Assembly (NCBI RefSeq): GCF_042657365.1
Contig: NZ_JBHSKT010000009.1
Span: 62,001 to 126,000, forward strand
Direction of reading: 5' to 3'
DNA from: Adhaeribacter_A terreus
Lineage (GTDB): Bacteria; Bacteroidota; Bacteroidia; Cytophagales; Hymenobacteraceae
DNA: 64,000 nt
The position numbers and the translations under genes were made by a program. Shown here piece after piece: positions 41,041-49,880 of this stretch (position 1 is its first letter; the number at the start of each line of letters is the position of its first letter). A model generated the notes under the pieces. The model worked only from the letters and a program-made list of their open reading frames with translations, was not told where the DNA came from and searched no databases.

Positions 41041-42057
41041 ATGAAAAAAAATCTCTCGTTCCTGCTATTGTTTCTGGTTTGTAATCTTTCAATGTTTGCC
41101 CAAGGCAATACTCCTCCGGGAAGATCTTTTACGCTAAACAACCTGCCTAAAAACGATACCTCTATTATAGAACTTTTTCCCGGCGATACTATGAATCTGG
41201 TTTTGAACACTTACGACCCGAATATTACAGATTCAGTGCGGGTTACTTCAAACATTATGGCAGTTTTGGCAGGAGCTACTTTTTCGGTAAACAATGCAAA
41301 GCAACAAACTGCCTATTTTAACTGGATACCGGCTGCTACAGATGTAAATTTAGAGCCGTATACGGTATTGGTAAAGATCGAAGATAATGCGGTGCCAATT
41401 AAGGGCGTTATTAATTTTCATGTTAAGATCCGGGTTAATAAACCAGGCAATATTTCCTTAAATATCGCCCGCGTAGACCTAAATCAGGAAATTCAGCTTC
41501 AGCCTGGTTCTTCGTTTAATTTCCGGTTAAGCAGCATAAATGCTGGTTCCGGCAATGCTGTTTCTATCATTTCCAACGCTGCAACCGTTTTGCCCGGCGC
41601 CGCTTTTACTACCGATAATGGCTTGCAACAAACGGCCACCATTAACTGGACTCCCACAGCGGCGCATGTAAAGCCAGGCGCTTATGTTTTTACGTTAACG
41701 CTACAGGAAAACAGTTCGCCAACGCCAAAACAGTATGTTTATACAGTAAGGCTTAGAGTCGGTAATATTATGTCGGTAAAAGATGAAAACGAGGCATTTC
41801 GTACCTTTACAGCATACCCAAATCCATACTCCCAACACCTGGATTTCAGGTTTAACAATACCAATAAAGCTGAAAACCTGGTTATCTATAACTTATTAGG
41901 TGAAATGGTAGATGCGATTTCCTTAATGAATGCTGCTCCCGGCGAGCAAAAAGTGCCATGGCAAAACGCCGATAAATTTGCTACCGGAACCTACGTAGCC
42001 AAACTGATCTCTGCCAATAAAACCATCCAAACCCTGAAATTCACCAAACTGCAATAA
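41041..42057 (+). CDS. Secreted Ig/cadherin-like protein with T9SS type A domain
   Basis: 338 residues from the Met of MKKNLSFLLLFLVCNLSMFA (signal peptide). An in-frame Met at 40987 lies in the ECF promoter region and is rejected. Two repeats of the cadherin-like module used by the array proteins follow (DSVRVTSNIMAVLAGATFSV with FNWIPAATDV, then NAVSIISNAATVLPGAAFTT with INWTPTAAHV). The C-terminus (FTAYPNPYSQHLDFRF to LKFTKLQ) is a type A sorting domain almost identical to those of the neighbouring paralogues. It lacks their ATH N-terminal domain. It is a shortened relative of the array proteins. Confidence 0.85.
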   Translation: MKKNLSFLLLFLVCNLSMFAQGNTPPGRSFTLNNLPKNDTSIIELFPGDTMNLVLNTYDPNITDSVRVTSNIMAVLAGATFSVNNAKQQTAYFNWIPAATDVNLEPYTVLVKIEDNAVPIKGVINFHVKIRVNKPGNISLNIARVDLNQEIQLQPGSSFNFRLSSINAGSGNAVSIISNAATVLPGAAFTTDNGLQQTATINWTPTAAHVKPGAYVFTLTLQENSSPTPKQYVYTVRLRVGNIMSVKDENEAFRTFTAYPNPYSQHLDFRFNNTNKAENLVIYNLLGEMVDAISLMNAAPGEQKVPWQNADKFATGTYVAKLISANKTIQTLKFTKLQ

Positions 42058-42087
42058 AAAACGGTAGGGTAGAAGCCCAAAAAACTG
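42056..42087 (+). repeat. Dispersed motif copy directly after stop codon
   Basis: AAAAAACGGTAGGGTAGAAG then CCCAAAAAACTG; it starts within the TAA stop of the preceding gene. Confidence 0.9.
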
Positions 42088-42123
42088 CTAAGTCACTATA
42101 TCTGGCAGTGCAACGCTTGCATC

Positions 42124-42160
42124 AAAACAACCTTTCGGCGGGAATTCCGGAGGGTGTTTT
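42124..42160 (+). terminator. Probable terminator
   Basis: AAAACAACC...GGTGTTTT imperfect stem around GGGAATTCC, followed by a T-rich stretch. Less perfect than the others. Confidence 0.55.
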
Positions 42161-42271
42161 GTTATATAGTTAATATTTAACATGTTTGCAATGCTTGTTG
42201 TAAAGCGCTTTGTATCTGCTAATTAGTAATATGTAAATAATTATTCCATTTAAAACTAACCGGTTACTGCT

Positions 42272-43756
42272 ATGAAGAAAAATACTACTTTTTTGTTCCT
42301 TTTGCTTAGCGTTTGCCTTCTGAGTAACAAAAGTTTTGCAACGCACTTTTTAGGCGGCGAAATTGGCTACACCTGTATAGCGCCTGGAACTTATGTTGCC
42401 GAGTATAAAGCTTATTTTGATTGTAATGCTTCAGGCGGACCACCGCAAACCTGGCAGTTAAATTTGAAATCGGCCGGTTGCGTTCCAGATCAGGTTATTA
42501 CCGCAAGTAAAGGTAGTACCGATAAAGTTATTCAAACGTATTGCCCTTCCTACGGAAATACTTGTGGTGTTCCTAGTCTTTATAAGCTTTTAGAGACAAC
42601 CTATACGGCTACTTTTACGGTTGCTGCTCAGTGCACGGAATATTATTTAAGCGTACAGGATTGCTCCATAGGGCCAATGGTTAACCTCGACGGATTTCCT
42701 TGCTTGTATCTGGAAACTTATTTAAATACAGCTGCACCCGGAAACAACATTAGTTCACCCGCCTTTCTGGGCTTAACCACCTTGCATTACACGGTAAATT
42801 CGCCGGTAACCATTCCGAATATGGCAATAGACAGGTACCCGGGCGGCCTCGATTCTTTAGGCTATGCCTTAACATCTGCCCTCGAAAATGCAAATACGCC
42901 AATTACGTATACCAATGGTACATCTTTCTCCAACCCCATTCTTTCAAGCGCGCCTATAACTTTCCATCCGGCTTCCGGCTTATTGAGTTTTACCCCAAAT
43001 GTTTTCAATAACGTGCCTCCCATCTTTAGCAATAACGTTTATGCTATGGTAGTAGAAGCCAGCGGCTACAAAAAAATAAATGGCGTAATGACCAAAGTAA
43101 CTTCCGCGCAACGGCGCTACCCGGTTGCTATTTTAGATACTGCACCAAACCAGAATCCGGAAATTACAAATATTACAATCAATGGCCAGCCTTTACCGGT
43201 AAGCGGAATTGTAGATGCCTTTTCTGGTGATAATTTGACCATTCAGTTTGCTACCGCCGATGCCAATACTGCCGATACGGTTTCTATTTATGATCCGGGT
43301 TCGAATTTACCGGTTCCTACTACTACCGGCGGTAAAAATCCTACTGGTACTTTAAACCTGAACCTTACCAATGAAGGACTGCACTGGTACCCGATCATTG
43401 TGAAAGATAATGCTTGTCCGGTAAGAGGCGTAGCCACCCAAATGGTAGGCTTAAATATGCAGAAAGCGTTAGGAATTGCAAAGGATGTTTCAGCAAATAC
43501 CGGTTTTACAGCTTTCCCAAATCCTTTTTCCAATGCTATTAATTTTCGGATCAGCCAACCGGCTACTGCCCGCGTTATCGCAATATTCAATTTACTCGGT
43601 CAGCAAATAGATGCGATACCGCTGAAAACGGTAGGCTCAGGCGAGCAAAAAGTGCAGTGGCAGAATGCTAATAAATACGCCGCCGGAACCTACGTAGCCA
43701 GACTCATTTCAGAAGATAAAACCATTCAAACCTTGAAATTCACGAAACTGCAATAA
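42272..43756 (+). CDS. ATH-type large secreted protein, T9SS type A (paralogue 1)
   Basis: 494 residues. Signal peptide at 1-23. The mature part starts ATHFLGGEIGYTCIAPGTYV, the shared head of this array, followed by Cys-containing strands (YFDCNASGG, SAGCVPDQV, QDCSIGPM). A middle domain follows (YAMVVEASGYKKINGVMTKV), then the cadherin-like module (ADANTADTVSIYD...NACPVRGVATQMV). It ends with FTAYPNPFS-type type A sorting domain to LKFTKLQ. Surface or adhesin-like roles are likely but unproven. I found no convincing GGCAAC/CGAC promoter before it, so it may be read from upstream. A motif-like sequence at 43623-43652 lies in the C-terminal codons. Confidence 0.85.
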   Translation: MKKNTTFLFLLLSVCLLSNKSFATHFLGGEIGYTCIAPGTYVAEYKAYFDCNASGGPPQTWQLNLKSAGCVPDQVITASKGSTDKVIQTYCPSYGNTCGVPSLYKLLETTYTATFTVAAQCTEYYLSVQDCSIGPMVNLDGFPCLYLETYLNTAAPGNNISSPAFLGLTTLHYTVNSPVTIPNMAIDRYPGGLDSLGYALTSALENANTPITYTNGTSFSNPILSSAPITFHPASGLLSFTPNVFNNVPPIFSNNVYAMVVEASGYKKINGVMTKVTSAQRRYPVAILDTAPNQNPEITNITINGQPLPVSGIVDAFSGDNLTIQFATADANTADTVSIYDPGSNLPVPTTTGGKNPTGTLNLNLTNEGLHWYPIIVKDNACPVRGVATQMVGLNMQKALGIAKDVSANTGFTAFPNPFSNAINFRISQPATARVIAIFNLLGQQIDAIPLKTVGSGEQKVQWQNANKYAAGTYVARLISEDKTIQTLKFTKLQ

Positions 43757-43785
43757 AAACGGTAGGGTTTCAGCCCCAAAAACTC
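43755..43785 (+). repeat. Dispersed motif copy directly after stop codon
   Basis: AAAAACGGTAGGGTTTCAGC then CCCAAAAACTC; starts inside the TAA stop. This is close to the family consensus. Confidence 0.93.
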
Positions 43786-43821
43786 AAAAGCCTCTCCGAA
43801 GAAATTTGGAGAGGCTTTTTT
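43786..43821 (+). terminator. Intrinsic terminator
   Basis: CCTCTCC / GGAGAGG stem with flanking A and T runs, immediately after the motif copy. Confidence 0.9.
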
Positions 43822-43846
43822 GTCTTAAAATAAATTCGTAACGTAA

Positions 43847-43873
43847 GGCAACTGTTTATCAGTTAATTCCGAA
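43847..43873 (+). promoter_or_regulatory. ECF-type promoter element 2
   Basis: GGCAAC(TG) at 43847 and CGAA at 43870-43873 (last base differs from CGAC), 17-nt spacer, 68 bp before the start codon at 43938. Confidence 0.65.
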
Positions 43874-43937
43874 TTATATTTGTCTGCCGGACCTGTGTGT
43901 TGCCTTTGTTCAAACCGAACGTAATTTACCTGCGCCT

Positions 43938-45443
43938 ATGAAAAATATTACTGCTATCTTTTTGCTTGTTGGTATCTTCAGTTTCATCACGCACTGGAGC
44001 CAGGCTACCCACATTTACGGTGGAGAAATTTCCTATGAAGCCGTTTCGCCCGGGGTTTTCCTGGCTATTTATAAGAGTTACTATGAACCAGTCGGCGGCA
44101 TTGTTCCTGCTTCCGATGTTACTTTTAATCTGCGGTCTCCGGGTTGCAACGTAGGTTTTCCGCTTACAGCCAACCGCCAAACCAACAACGTGATCTATAT
44201 TAATGGCGGAAGCAATGCCAGCTGCAGTGGAAACCGGCAGTTTGGAGTAGCTACTTACACGGCAACTTTCGCCCTTTCGCTTGCTCAGTTCCAGTGTGCG
44301 GAATGGATTTTAAGTGTAAAAGAATGTGCGAAAAGCGAGGTAGCCAATATCGAGCCTTCCCAGAATGCCTGCCTTTATTTAGAAGCTACTTTAACGGCGT
44401 TCACTGGCAGTTTACAGGCAAGTTCTCCGGAGTTTTTGCCGCCATCTTCGTTAGTTTTTAACGTGAATGCACCCGCTACTTACAATAATCAGGCTGTTCA
44501 GAATAATACGCGGGAAGATTCCATTGCCTACACCTTAAAACCGGCAAAAAATGATCTTAATGTGCTTTTGAATTATTCCGCAAATACGACTTTCACCCAG
44601 CCATTGCCAACCAGTTCAGGGGTAACATTGCACCCAAATACCGGTATGATGACTTTTACGCCCAATGTTTACCATAGCAATGCTGTAACGCCCAATGCAT
44701 ATACCGTAGTAGTGGAAGCCGCAGCATACCGGAAAGTGAACGGAATAACCAGAAAAGTAAGTGCTTCGCAACGGAATCTGCCAATTTTTATCGTGAATAA
44801 CCCCGCTAACGCCAATCCGGAATTGATAAATGTAACGGCCAACGGGCAGCCAGTTCAGGCAAATGAAGTAGTTCCGATCCAATCTGGCAACGTATTAAAT
44901 TTTCAATTCAGCACCGCCGACGCAAACGCCGGTGATCAATTAACGCTTGTTTTACCTGATCTGCAATTTCCCGGTTTTCCGCCAAATACATTCAATTCAT
45001 TAATTTTGAATAACAGGCCTGACGGTATTCTGGTGTTTACTACTATACCAGTTGCCACTGATCAGATATTCTATTTCCCGGTTATGGTTATGGATAATGC
45101 CTGCCCAACCAGAGGGGTAACTACCCAGGTTTATGGCGTAAAATTATTGGCAAGCCCGCTGGGTATGAATGCTGAAGCACATTTCAACCCCGGTTTTAAA
45201 GCTTATCCGAATCCGTTTACCAATGCCGTGCGTTTTAAATTCGAGCTAAGAGGCAAAGCCGAAAGCATTGTGATCTGCAATGTATTAGGCCATCAGATTG
45301 ATGAAATATTATTAGATCAGGCTGCATCCGGCGAACAAAATATTGCGTGGCAAAACGCTGAAAAATATCCTGCCGGAATGTACGTTGCCAAACTTATTTC
45401 CTCCGATAAAACGATCCAAACCCTGAAATTTACGAAGCGCTGA
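43938..45443 (+). CDS. ATH-type large secreted protein, T9SS type A (paralogue 2)
   Basis: 501 residues. Signal peptide ends SQA-T at about 24. The head ATHIYGGEISYEAVSPGVFL is followed by Cys strands (SPGCNVGFP, GSNASCSGNRQF, LSVKECAKSE). The middle domain has AYTVVVEAAAYRKVNGITRK. A cadherin-like module lies near 310-400 (ADANAGDQLTLVL..NACPTRGVTTQVY). A type A sorting domain ends IQTLKFTKR. The last residues differ slightly from the siblings (KR rather than KLQ). It is one of three close members with paralogues 1 and 3. Confidence 0.85.
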   Translation: MKNITAIFLLVGIFSFITHWSQATHIYGGEISYEAVSPGVFLAIYKSYYEPVGGIVPASDVTFNLRSPGCNVGFPLTANRQTNNVIYINGGSNASCSGNRQFGVATYTATFALSLAQFQCAEWILSVKECAKSEVANIEPSQNACLYLEATLTAFTGSLQASSPEFLPPSSLVFNVNAPATYNNQAVQNNTREDSIAYTLKPAKNDLNVLLNYSANTTFTQPLPTSSGVTLHPNTGMMTFTPNVYHSNAVTPNAYTVVVEAAAYRKVNGITRKVSASQRNLPIFIVNNPANANPELINVTANGQPVQANEVVPIQSGNVLNFQFSTADANAGDQLTLVLPDLQFPGFPPNTFNSLILNNRPDGILVFTTIPVATDQIFYFPVMVMDNACPTRGVTTQVYGVKLLASPLGMNAEAHFNPGFKAYPNPFTNAVRFKFELRGKAESIVICNVLGHQIDEILLDQAASGEQNIAWQNAEKYPAGMYVAKLISSDKTIQTLKFTKR

Positions 45444-45450
45444 TTAAAAA

Positions 45451-45481
45451 AAAAATGGTAGGGTTTTAGCCTCAAAAACTC
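45451..45481 (+). repeat. Dispersed motif copy after stop codon
   Basis: AAAAATGGTAGGGTTTTAGC then CTCAAAAACTC, 7 bp after the stop. Confidence 0.85.
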
Positions 45482-45562
45482 TTAAAGGAGCCTTTTCGCC
45501 AGGCATATTAGAAAGGCCGGAAACTGCACCGGGAATTTTTATTGCAATACTTTAAACAACCA

Positions 45563-45589
45563 GGCAACGGTCCGGCTTTTTTTGGTGTC
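45563..45589 (+). promoter_or_regulatory. ECF-type promoter element 3
   Basis: GGCAAC(GG) at 45563 and TGTC at 45586-45589, 17-nt spacer, 104 bp before the start codon at 45690. Confidence 0.65.
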
Positions 45590-45689
45590 TGGTTCGTATG
45601 TAGTTTATTTACAGATATTTTTGGAATTTTGCCTGAAATAATAGAAATTTCTGAAAGCAGGTTCGTTTGGTTTTTATCCTTTCTGAGAT

Positions 45690-47204
45690 ATGAAAAAATT
45701 TACCGTTGTTTTTTCGCTTTTTCTGGTGCTTTTCGGCTTTGCGAAAAACAGCCAGGCCACGCATTTAATAGGAGGAGAGATCGAATATACGGGTTTAGCG
45801 CCCAACATTTACCTGGCCACCTATAAAGTGTTTTACGATTGCCGGTCTACTATTCCGCCGGCAAGCATTGAGTTCAATTTAAAAGCGCCGGGTTGCAACA
45901 CGGGCACCACATTTACCTCCGAACTTCAGACCATTGCCAGCCAAAGCCTGAACCCATATTGCGCCACTACCGGAAATTACTGTACCAGCAATGCGTTAAT
46001 AAACCTGAGAATGTCGGTGTATAGTGCCACGTTTTCTTTTTCGCCTGCGCAATTGCAATGTAACGACTGGTTGCTGAGTGTAAGAAATTGCGACCGTTCA
46101 GGGTTTGCCAACCTGCCCGATGCCCGGAATTCCTGTTTATACGTGGAGGCTTACATAAATACAGCTGCCAATGCCGGTAGTAATAGTTCGCCTGGTTTTG
46201 TAGCGCCGTCAGATATGTTCGTTACGGTAAATGTTCCGGCCACCATCAGTAACTTAACCGAAGAGCGGAAAAATTATGAGCCAGATTCCCTGGTGTATTC
46301 CCTTCAGCCCGCCCTCGAAGATTTTAATATGCCGCTGGTTTACGCATCGGGGCTGTCTTATACCAAACCAATTCCAACGGCTACCAACATGATCCTGGAT
46401 CCGAATACCGGCCTGCTTTCTTTTGTGCCGAATGTATTTGTGCCTTCATCCAACCCCGAACATAATGCTTACGCGGTAGTGGTACAGGCATCTGCTTATA
46501 AGAAAATAAATGGCGTAATGACCAAAGTAAGCACGGCGCAGCGCAACATTCCGGTTTACATTGTTAACAATGCGCCAAACGTAAATCCGGTCGTAAGTAA
46601 AGCAACAGCCAACGGGCAGTATGTAGGGCCCAATGGAATTATTGAAGTGCAGGCAGGCAGCGATCTGATCTTTAAATTTGCCACCCACGATAACAACGCC
46701 TCCGATAGCCTGACTACTTTTATGCCTGGTCCGGCCCTTTCTGGTTTTAGATTTACTTCCAGCGGCGGCCGAAGACCAACCGGCGTCATCACCTGGCAGG
46801 CTCCGCCGGTTGCCAGCAACAAGATCATATATTTCCCGATAATGATCAAAGACGATGCCTGCCCTGTTCGCGGCACGGTAACGCAGGTATATGGCATTAA
46901 AGTCGTGGCAAGCCCGTTAGGAATTAAGAATACCACCAGCTTCGATCCTGCATTTACCGCATTTCCCAATCCGTTCGCAACTTCCGTTACATTCAGATTC
47001 AGCCCGAAAAATAACGCGCAAACCCTCGTTATCAGCAATTTGCTTGGCCAGGAAATAGACCGGATCGATCTCAGAAAAGTAATTTCCGGAAAACAGGATG
47101 TAGCTTGGGAAAATGCGTATAAATTTCCTTCCGGAGTTTATATTGCCAGACTTGAAACCGCCGGTAAAACCATCCAAACGCTGAAATTTACCAAGCTGCA
47201 ATAA
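45690..47204 (+). CDS. ATH-type large secreted protein, T9SS type A (paralogue 3)
   Basis: 504 residues. Signal peptide ends SQA-T. The head is ATHLIGGEIEYTGLAPNIYL. Cys strands follow (FYDCRSTIPP, APGCNTGTTF, NPYCATTGNYC, SVRNCDRSGF). The middle domain has YAVVVQASAYKKINGVMTKV. The cadherin-like module ends DDACPVRGTVTQVY. The type A sorting domain ends IQTLKFTKLQ. It matches paralogues 1 and 2 along the length and adds paired Cys in the head. Confidence 0.85.
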   Translation: MKKFTVVFSLFLVLFGFAKNSQATHLIGGEIEYTGLAPNIYLATYKVFYDCRSTIPPASIEFNLKAPGCNTGTTFTSELQTIASQSLNPYCATTGNYCTSNALINLRMSVYSATFSFSPAQLQCNDWLLSVRNCDRSGFANLPDARNSCLYVEAYINTAANAGSNSSPGFVAPSDMFVTVNVPATISNLTEERKNYEPDSLVYSLQPALEDFNMPLVYASGLSYTKPIPTATNMILDPNTGLLSFVPNVFVPSSNPEHNAYAVVVQASAYKKINGVMTKVSTAQRNIPVYIVNNAPNVNPVVSKATANGQYVGPNGIIEVQAGSDLIFKFATHDNNASDSLTTFMPGPALSGFRFTSSGGRRPTGVITWQAPPVASNKIIYFPIMIKDDACPVRGTVTQVYGIKVVASPLGIKNTTSFDPAFTAFPNPFATSVTFRFSPKNNAQTLVISNLLGQEIDRIDLRKVISGKQDVAWENAYKFPSGVYIARLETAGKTIQTLKFTKLQ

Positions 47205-47234
47205 AAACGCTATGGTTTCCGCCCAAAAAACTCA
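47204..47234 (+). repeat. Dispersed motif copy directly after stop codon
   Basis: AAAAACGCTATGGTTTCCGC then CCAAAAAACTC; starts at the last base of the stop. Confidence 0.92.
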
Positions 47235-47269
47235 AAACCTTTCTGAAACATTTCGGGAAGGTTTTTTTT
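47234..47269 (+). terminator. Intrinsic terminator
   Basis: AAAACCTTTCTGAAA / TTTCGGGAAGGTTTT stem with one G-T pair, followed by a T run. Confidence 0.85.
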
Positions 47270-47301
47270 GGCATAAAAAATAAAAAATGTAAGCAGGCGC
47301 A

Positions 47302-47328
47302 GGCAACGGTTTGGCGTTTTCAGGCGTC
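47302..47328 (+). promoter_or_regulatory. ECF-type promoter element 4
   Basis: GGCAAC(GG) at 47302 and CGTC at 47325-47328, 17-nt spacer, 75 bp before the small gene at 47400. Confidence 0.75.
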
Positions 47329-47399
47329 TTATTCATACAACCTGACAGGAAAAAAACGCAAGTGCTGTTTACGGCAGAAACCCTTAAAACCAAAACAAG

Positions 47400-47642
47400 A
47401 TGAAACGAATTTGCTATCTGTTGCTCTGGTTATTAACGGGTTTTTCTATTGCGGCAAATGAGAACGGCGCCCGCCAAAACATGCTACTTTCCAATTTCGA
47501 AAAAATTCATGCTGTGCAGGAAACGGAAGAAACCGGCCCGGCTTCCGAAGACCATTTTCCGGAAGATGAATGGCAAGATCCTGAAAATCCGCACAGCAGC
47601 TTTATTCCGGTAAATAAACTCATCTGCAGCGCAAAACGCTAG
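47400..47642 (+). CDS. Small acidic secreted protein, 80 residues
   Basis: Signal peptide MKRICYLLLWLLTGFSIAA (about 1-19). The mature 60 residues are acidic (ETEETGPASEDHFPEDEWQD) with a single Cys near the end (KLICSAKR). The family is not recognised. It has its own ECF-type promoter, a motif copy at its end (the TAG stop lies inside the motif), and the same spacing to the neighbours as the large paralogues. It may be a peptide ligand or accessory of the array; that is inference. Confidence 0.65.
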   Translation: MKRICYLLLWLLTGFSIAANENGARQNMLLSNFEKIHAVQETEETGPASEDHFPEDEWQDPENPHSSFIPVNKLICSAKR

Positions 47643-47662
47643 GGTTTCAGCCCAAAAAACTC
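47633..47662 (+). repeat. Dispersed motif copy containing a stop codon
   Basis: AAAACGCTAGGGTTTCAGCC then CAAAAAACTC; the TAG at 47640-47642 is the stop of the small secreted protein. Confidence 0.9.
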
Positions 47663-47707
47663 CGTTCCCGTTTGCTTTAGCCTTTCTCTTCTTGCCTATA
47701 GTTTTTC

Positions 47708-47738
47708 AAAAACGCTATGCTTTCAGTGCGAAAAAGTA
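47708..47738 (+). repeat. Dispersed motif copy
   Basis: AAAAACGCTATGCTTTCAGT then GCGAAAAAGTA, a second copy 45 bp downstream in the same gap. Confidence 0.85.
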
Positions 47739-47773
47739 AAGCCTGAAACTTCTGTAAAATATTTTCCTAACAA

Positions 47774-47800
47774 GGCAACCCTTCTCAACTAACATACGAC
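47774..47800 (+). promoter_or_regulatory. ECF-type promoter element 5
   Basis: GGCAAC(CC) at 47774 and CGAC at 47797-47800, 17-nt spacer, 90 bp before the start codon at 47887. Confidence 0.75.
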
Positions 47801-47886
47801 CTATTATTAAACGGCTTCTTTTTCTGAAGCGCTTCTAATCCGAAGCCGTTTTCTACATACATATTTCGCCTCAATAATTGCTACCT

Positions 47887-49560
47887 ATGAAGAAATTAAT
47901 ACCATTGCTCGCTTTTATCATTTTTGGTGCCAGCCCGGCTTTGTTTGCCAGCCACGACCTGGGCAGTGAAATATCTTACCTGCAAACCGCTTCAAATTCT
48001 TACCAGGTTACCTACAAGCATTACCGCGATTGCGCCGGAGTAAACGCGCCGCTTACAATAGACCTGAACGTAAAAGCGCCAGGTTGTAACACCGGCAGAA
48101 ACGTAACGCTGAGTCAGTTGTCGCGGAAAAGTGTCAATCCATTTGGTCCGTCCGTAAACGCAAATTGCTCTGGAACTTCTCCTTTTTCGCTATATGAAGT
48201 AGTAACCTACACCGGTAAAGTTACTTTTTCTGCCGCCGAATATGCCTGCCCGGATTGGGTGTTGAGCGTAGTAAGCGGTGGCCCCACACCCGCCCGAAAT
48301 ATATTAGGAACTTCCGGAAACGGTAGATATACAGAGGCGCACCTGAAATTGCAGAACAACCTCGTAAACAGTTCCCCGGAATTCGATACCATTAATGCGC
48401 CGCTAATGTATGTAAATAAATTTCAGGACCACGTACTAAGCATGGCTGCTCAAGACCCCGACGGCGATTCTTTGGTTTATACTTTGGTAACTCCTCTGGA
48501 AGGCCCGAATCAGTCTGTTATTTACGATACGATTGGTGGAGGTCCGAATGGCATCATTATCAATCCAAACCCACTCCCTCCTTTTAACACCATACCTGCT
48601 GGTAATCCTAATTCGAATCCACAGATTGCTATTAACGCTATTGTCATGATTAATTTTTCAGCAACTTACCCCATGTTTTCTTATCATGTAAATTGGGTTC
48701 CAGGGCAGCAAGTAGTTTTTTATGCTCCTTATTTTACTTTAGATTCCCAGAACGGTGAAATAAAATTCAATACTTCGGTTTACTACGACAGTGCTGCTTT
48801 CTGGATGAACCGTTACCTGGTTTCTATTAATGTAGATGAATATCGCAAAATCAATGGAGTAGTTGTAAAAGTTGGCTCTGTTCGTCGGGAAACCCTTATT
48901 CAGGTTATTGATGGCGGCGCAAATGTAAATCCGAATGTTACCAGCCGCATGGCTAATACCCAGCCAATTGCAAGTGGCAGCGAAATTCTCTTAAGTCCCG
49001 GCACTCCGCTTAACCTGCAAATTGCCGCTTCTGATGCCAATACTTCCGATGCCGTAATTGTTACCACAAATGCCACGGGTATTTTAACTGGCGCTACTTT
49101 TACCACAACCAATGGAAATGCGCCAACTGCTACCATCGCCTGGACGCCAACAACCACAAATGTCCGTGAACAGCCTTACTATTTCCAGGTGCAGCTCCGC
49201 GATAATGCCAACCCGCTGCGCGGCGTTCATACCGAAACTTTTGCAGTGCGTGTAAGTAATGCTACTGGAGTAACCGGCATTAAAAATGCATTCACTTCCA
49301 ACGCCAATTTTACAGCTTATCCAAATCCGTTCACCGATCAGGTTACTTTCAGATTTAACCAGCAAAGCAAAGCGGAAAGCATTATCATTTACAACCTTTT
49401 AGGCCGTCAGGTAGATCAGATCACTATTTCTAGAACTGCTTCCGGCGAACAAAATATGCAATGGCAAAACGCCGGTAAGCATGCCGCCGGAATGTACGTA
49501 GCCAAACTTGTTTCCGCCGGTAAAGCCATTCAAACCCTGAAATTCACCAAACTTCAATAG
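47887..49560 (+). CDS. ATH/SHD-type large secreted protein, T9SS type A (paralogue 4)
   Basis: 557 residues from the Met of MKKLIPLLAFIIFGASPALF. The head is ASHDLGSEISYLQTASNSYQ. Cys strands follow (HYRDCAGVNAP, APGCNTGRN, NANCSGTSPF, YACPDWVLSV). QDPDGDSLVYTLVTPL is the DxDGDSLVY motif of the second subgroup, reminiscent of calcium-binding cadherin-like loops. The middle domain has VDEYRKINGVVVKVG. The cadherin-like module (TTNATGILTGATFTTTNGNA, IAWTPTTTNVREQPYYF) is the one copied in the anti-sigma. It ends with type A sorting domain to LKFTKLQ. A longer in-frame start at 47878 adds only MLP. Confidence 0.86.
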   Translation: MKKLIPLLAFIIFGASPALFASHDLGSEISYLQTASNSYQVTYKHYRDCAGVNAPLTIDLNVKAPGCNTGRNVTLSQLSRKSVNPFGPSVNANCSGTSPFSLYEVVTYTGKVTFSAAEYACPDWVLSVVSGGPTPARNILGTSGNGRYTEAHLKLQNNLVNSSPEFDTINAPLMYVNKFQDHVLSMAAQDPDGDSLVYTLVTPLEGPNQSVIYDTIGGGPNGIIINPNPLPPFNTIPAGNPNSNPQIAINAIVMINFSATYPMFSYHVNWVPGQQVVFYAPYFTLDSQNGEIKFNTSVYYDSAAFWMNRYLVSINVDEYRKINGVVVKVGSVRRETLIQVIDGGANVNPNVTSRMANTQPIASGSEILLSPGTPLNLQIAASDANTSDAVIVTTNATGILTGATFTTTNGNAPTATIAWTPTTTNVREQPYYFQVQLRDNANPLRGVHTETFAVRVSNATGVTGIKNAFTSNANFTAYPNPFTDQVTFRFNQQSKAESIIIYNLLGRQVDQITISRTASGEQNMQWQNAGKHAAGMYVAKLVSAGKAIQTLKFTKLQ

Positions 49561-49591
49561 AAAAACGCTAGGGTTTCAGGCCCTAAAACTC
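49561..49591 (+). repeat. Dispersed motif copy directly after stop codon
   Basis: AAAAACGCTAGGGTTTCAGG then CCCTAAAACTC, adjacent to the TAG stop. Confidence 0.9.
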
Positions 49592-49747
49592 ATAAAAACA
49601 TCATGGCTCATGTTTCTATTTACAGAACTACCGATCAAAGCCTGGAGTGAAATTTTATTCTGGGTTTTGATTATCCTGAATTTTCGGAAAGCACACAGCG
49701 GCTGGACTATTTTGCCTGTTACCGTTAAGCAAAAAAAAAAATGTTCA

Positions 49748-49774
49748 GGCAACGGTAGGGTAGAAGATGATGTC
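49748..49774 (+). promoter_or_regulatory. ECF-type promoter element 6
   Basis: GGCAAC(GG) at 49748 and TGTC at 49771-49774, 17-nt spacer, 110 bp before 49881. The -35 region runs on as AACGGTAGGG, so a motif-like sequence overlaps the promoter. Confidence 0.6.
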
Positions 49775-49880
49775 TACTGGAATAATATATTATTAGAACA
49801 GATTTCAGTAGAAAGTTTGCAGGCTTTGTTTATAATCTTTAACTTTCAAATATTCATCACTTTAACAAAAAAAACTACCT

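Noticed and set aside
42100..42271. Search for a ninth GGCAAC/YGWM promoter before the gene at 42272
   Set aside because: TGCAACG (42109), ACAACC (about 42126) and TGCAAT (42187) were tested at the array spacing; none has YGWM in the right place, so no element is claimed.
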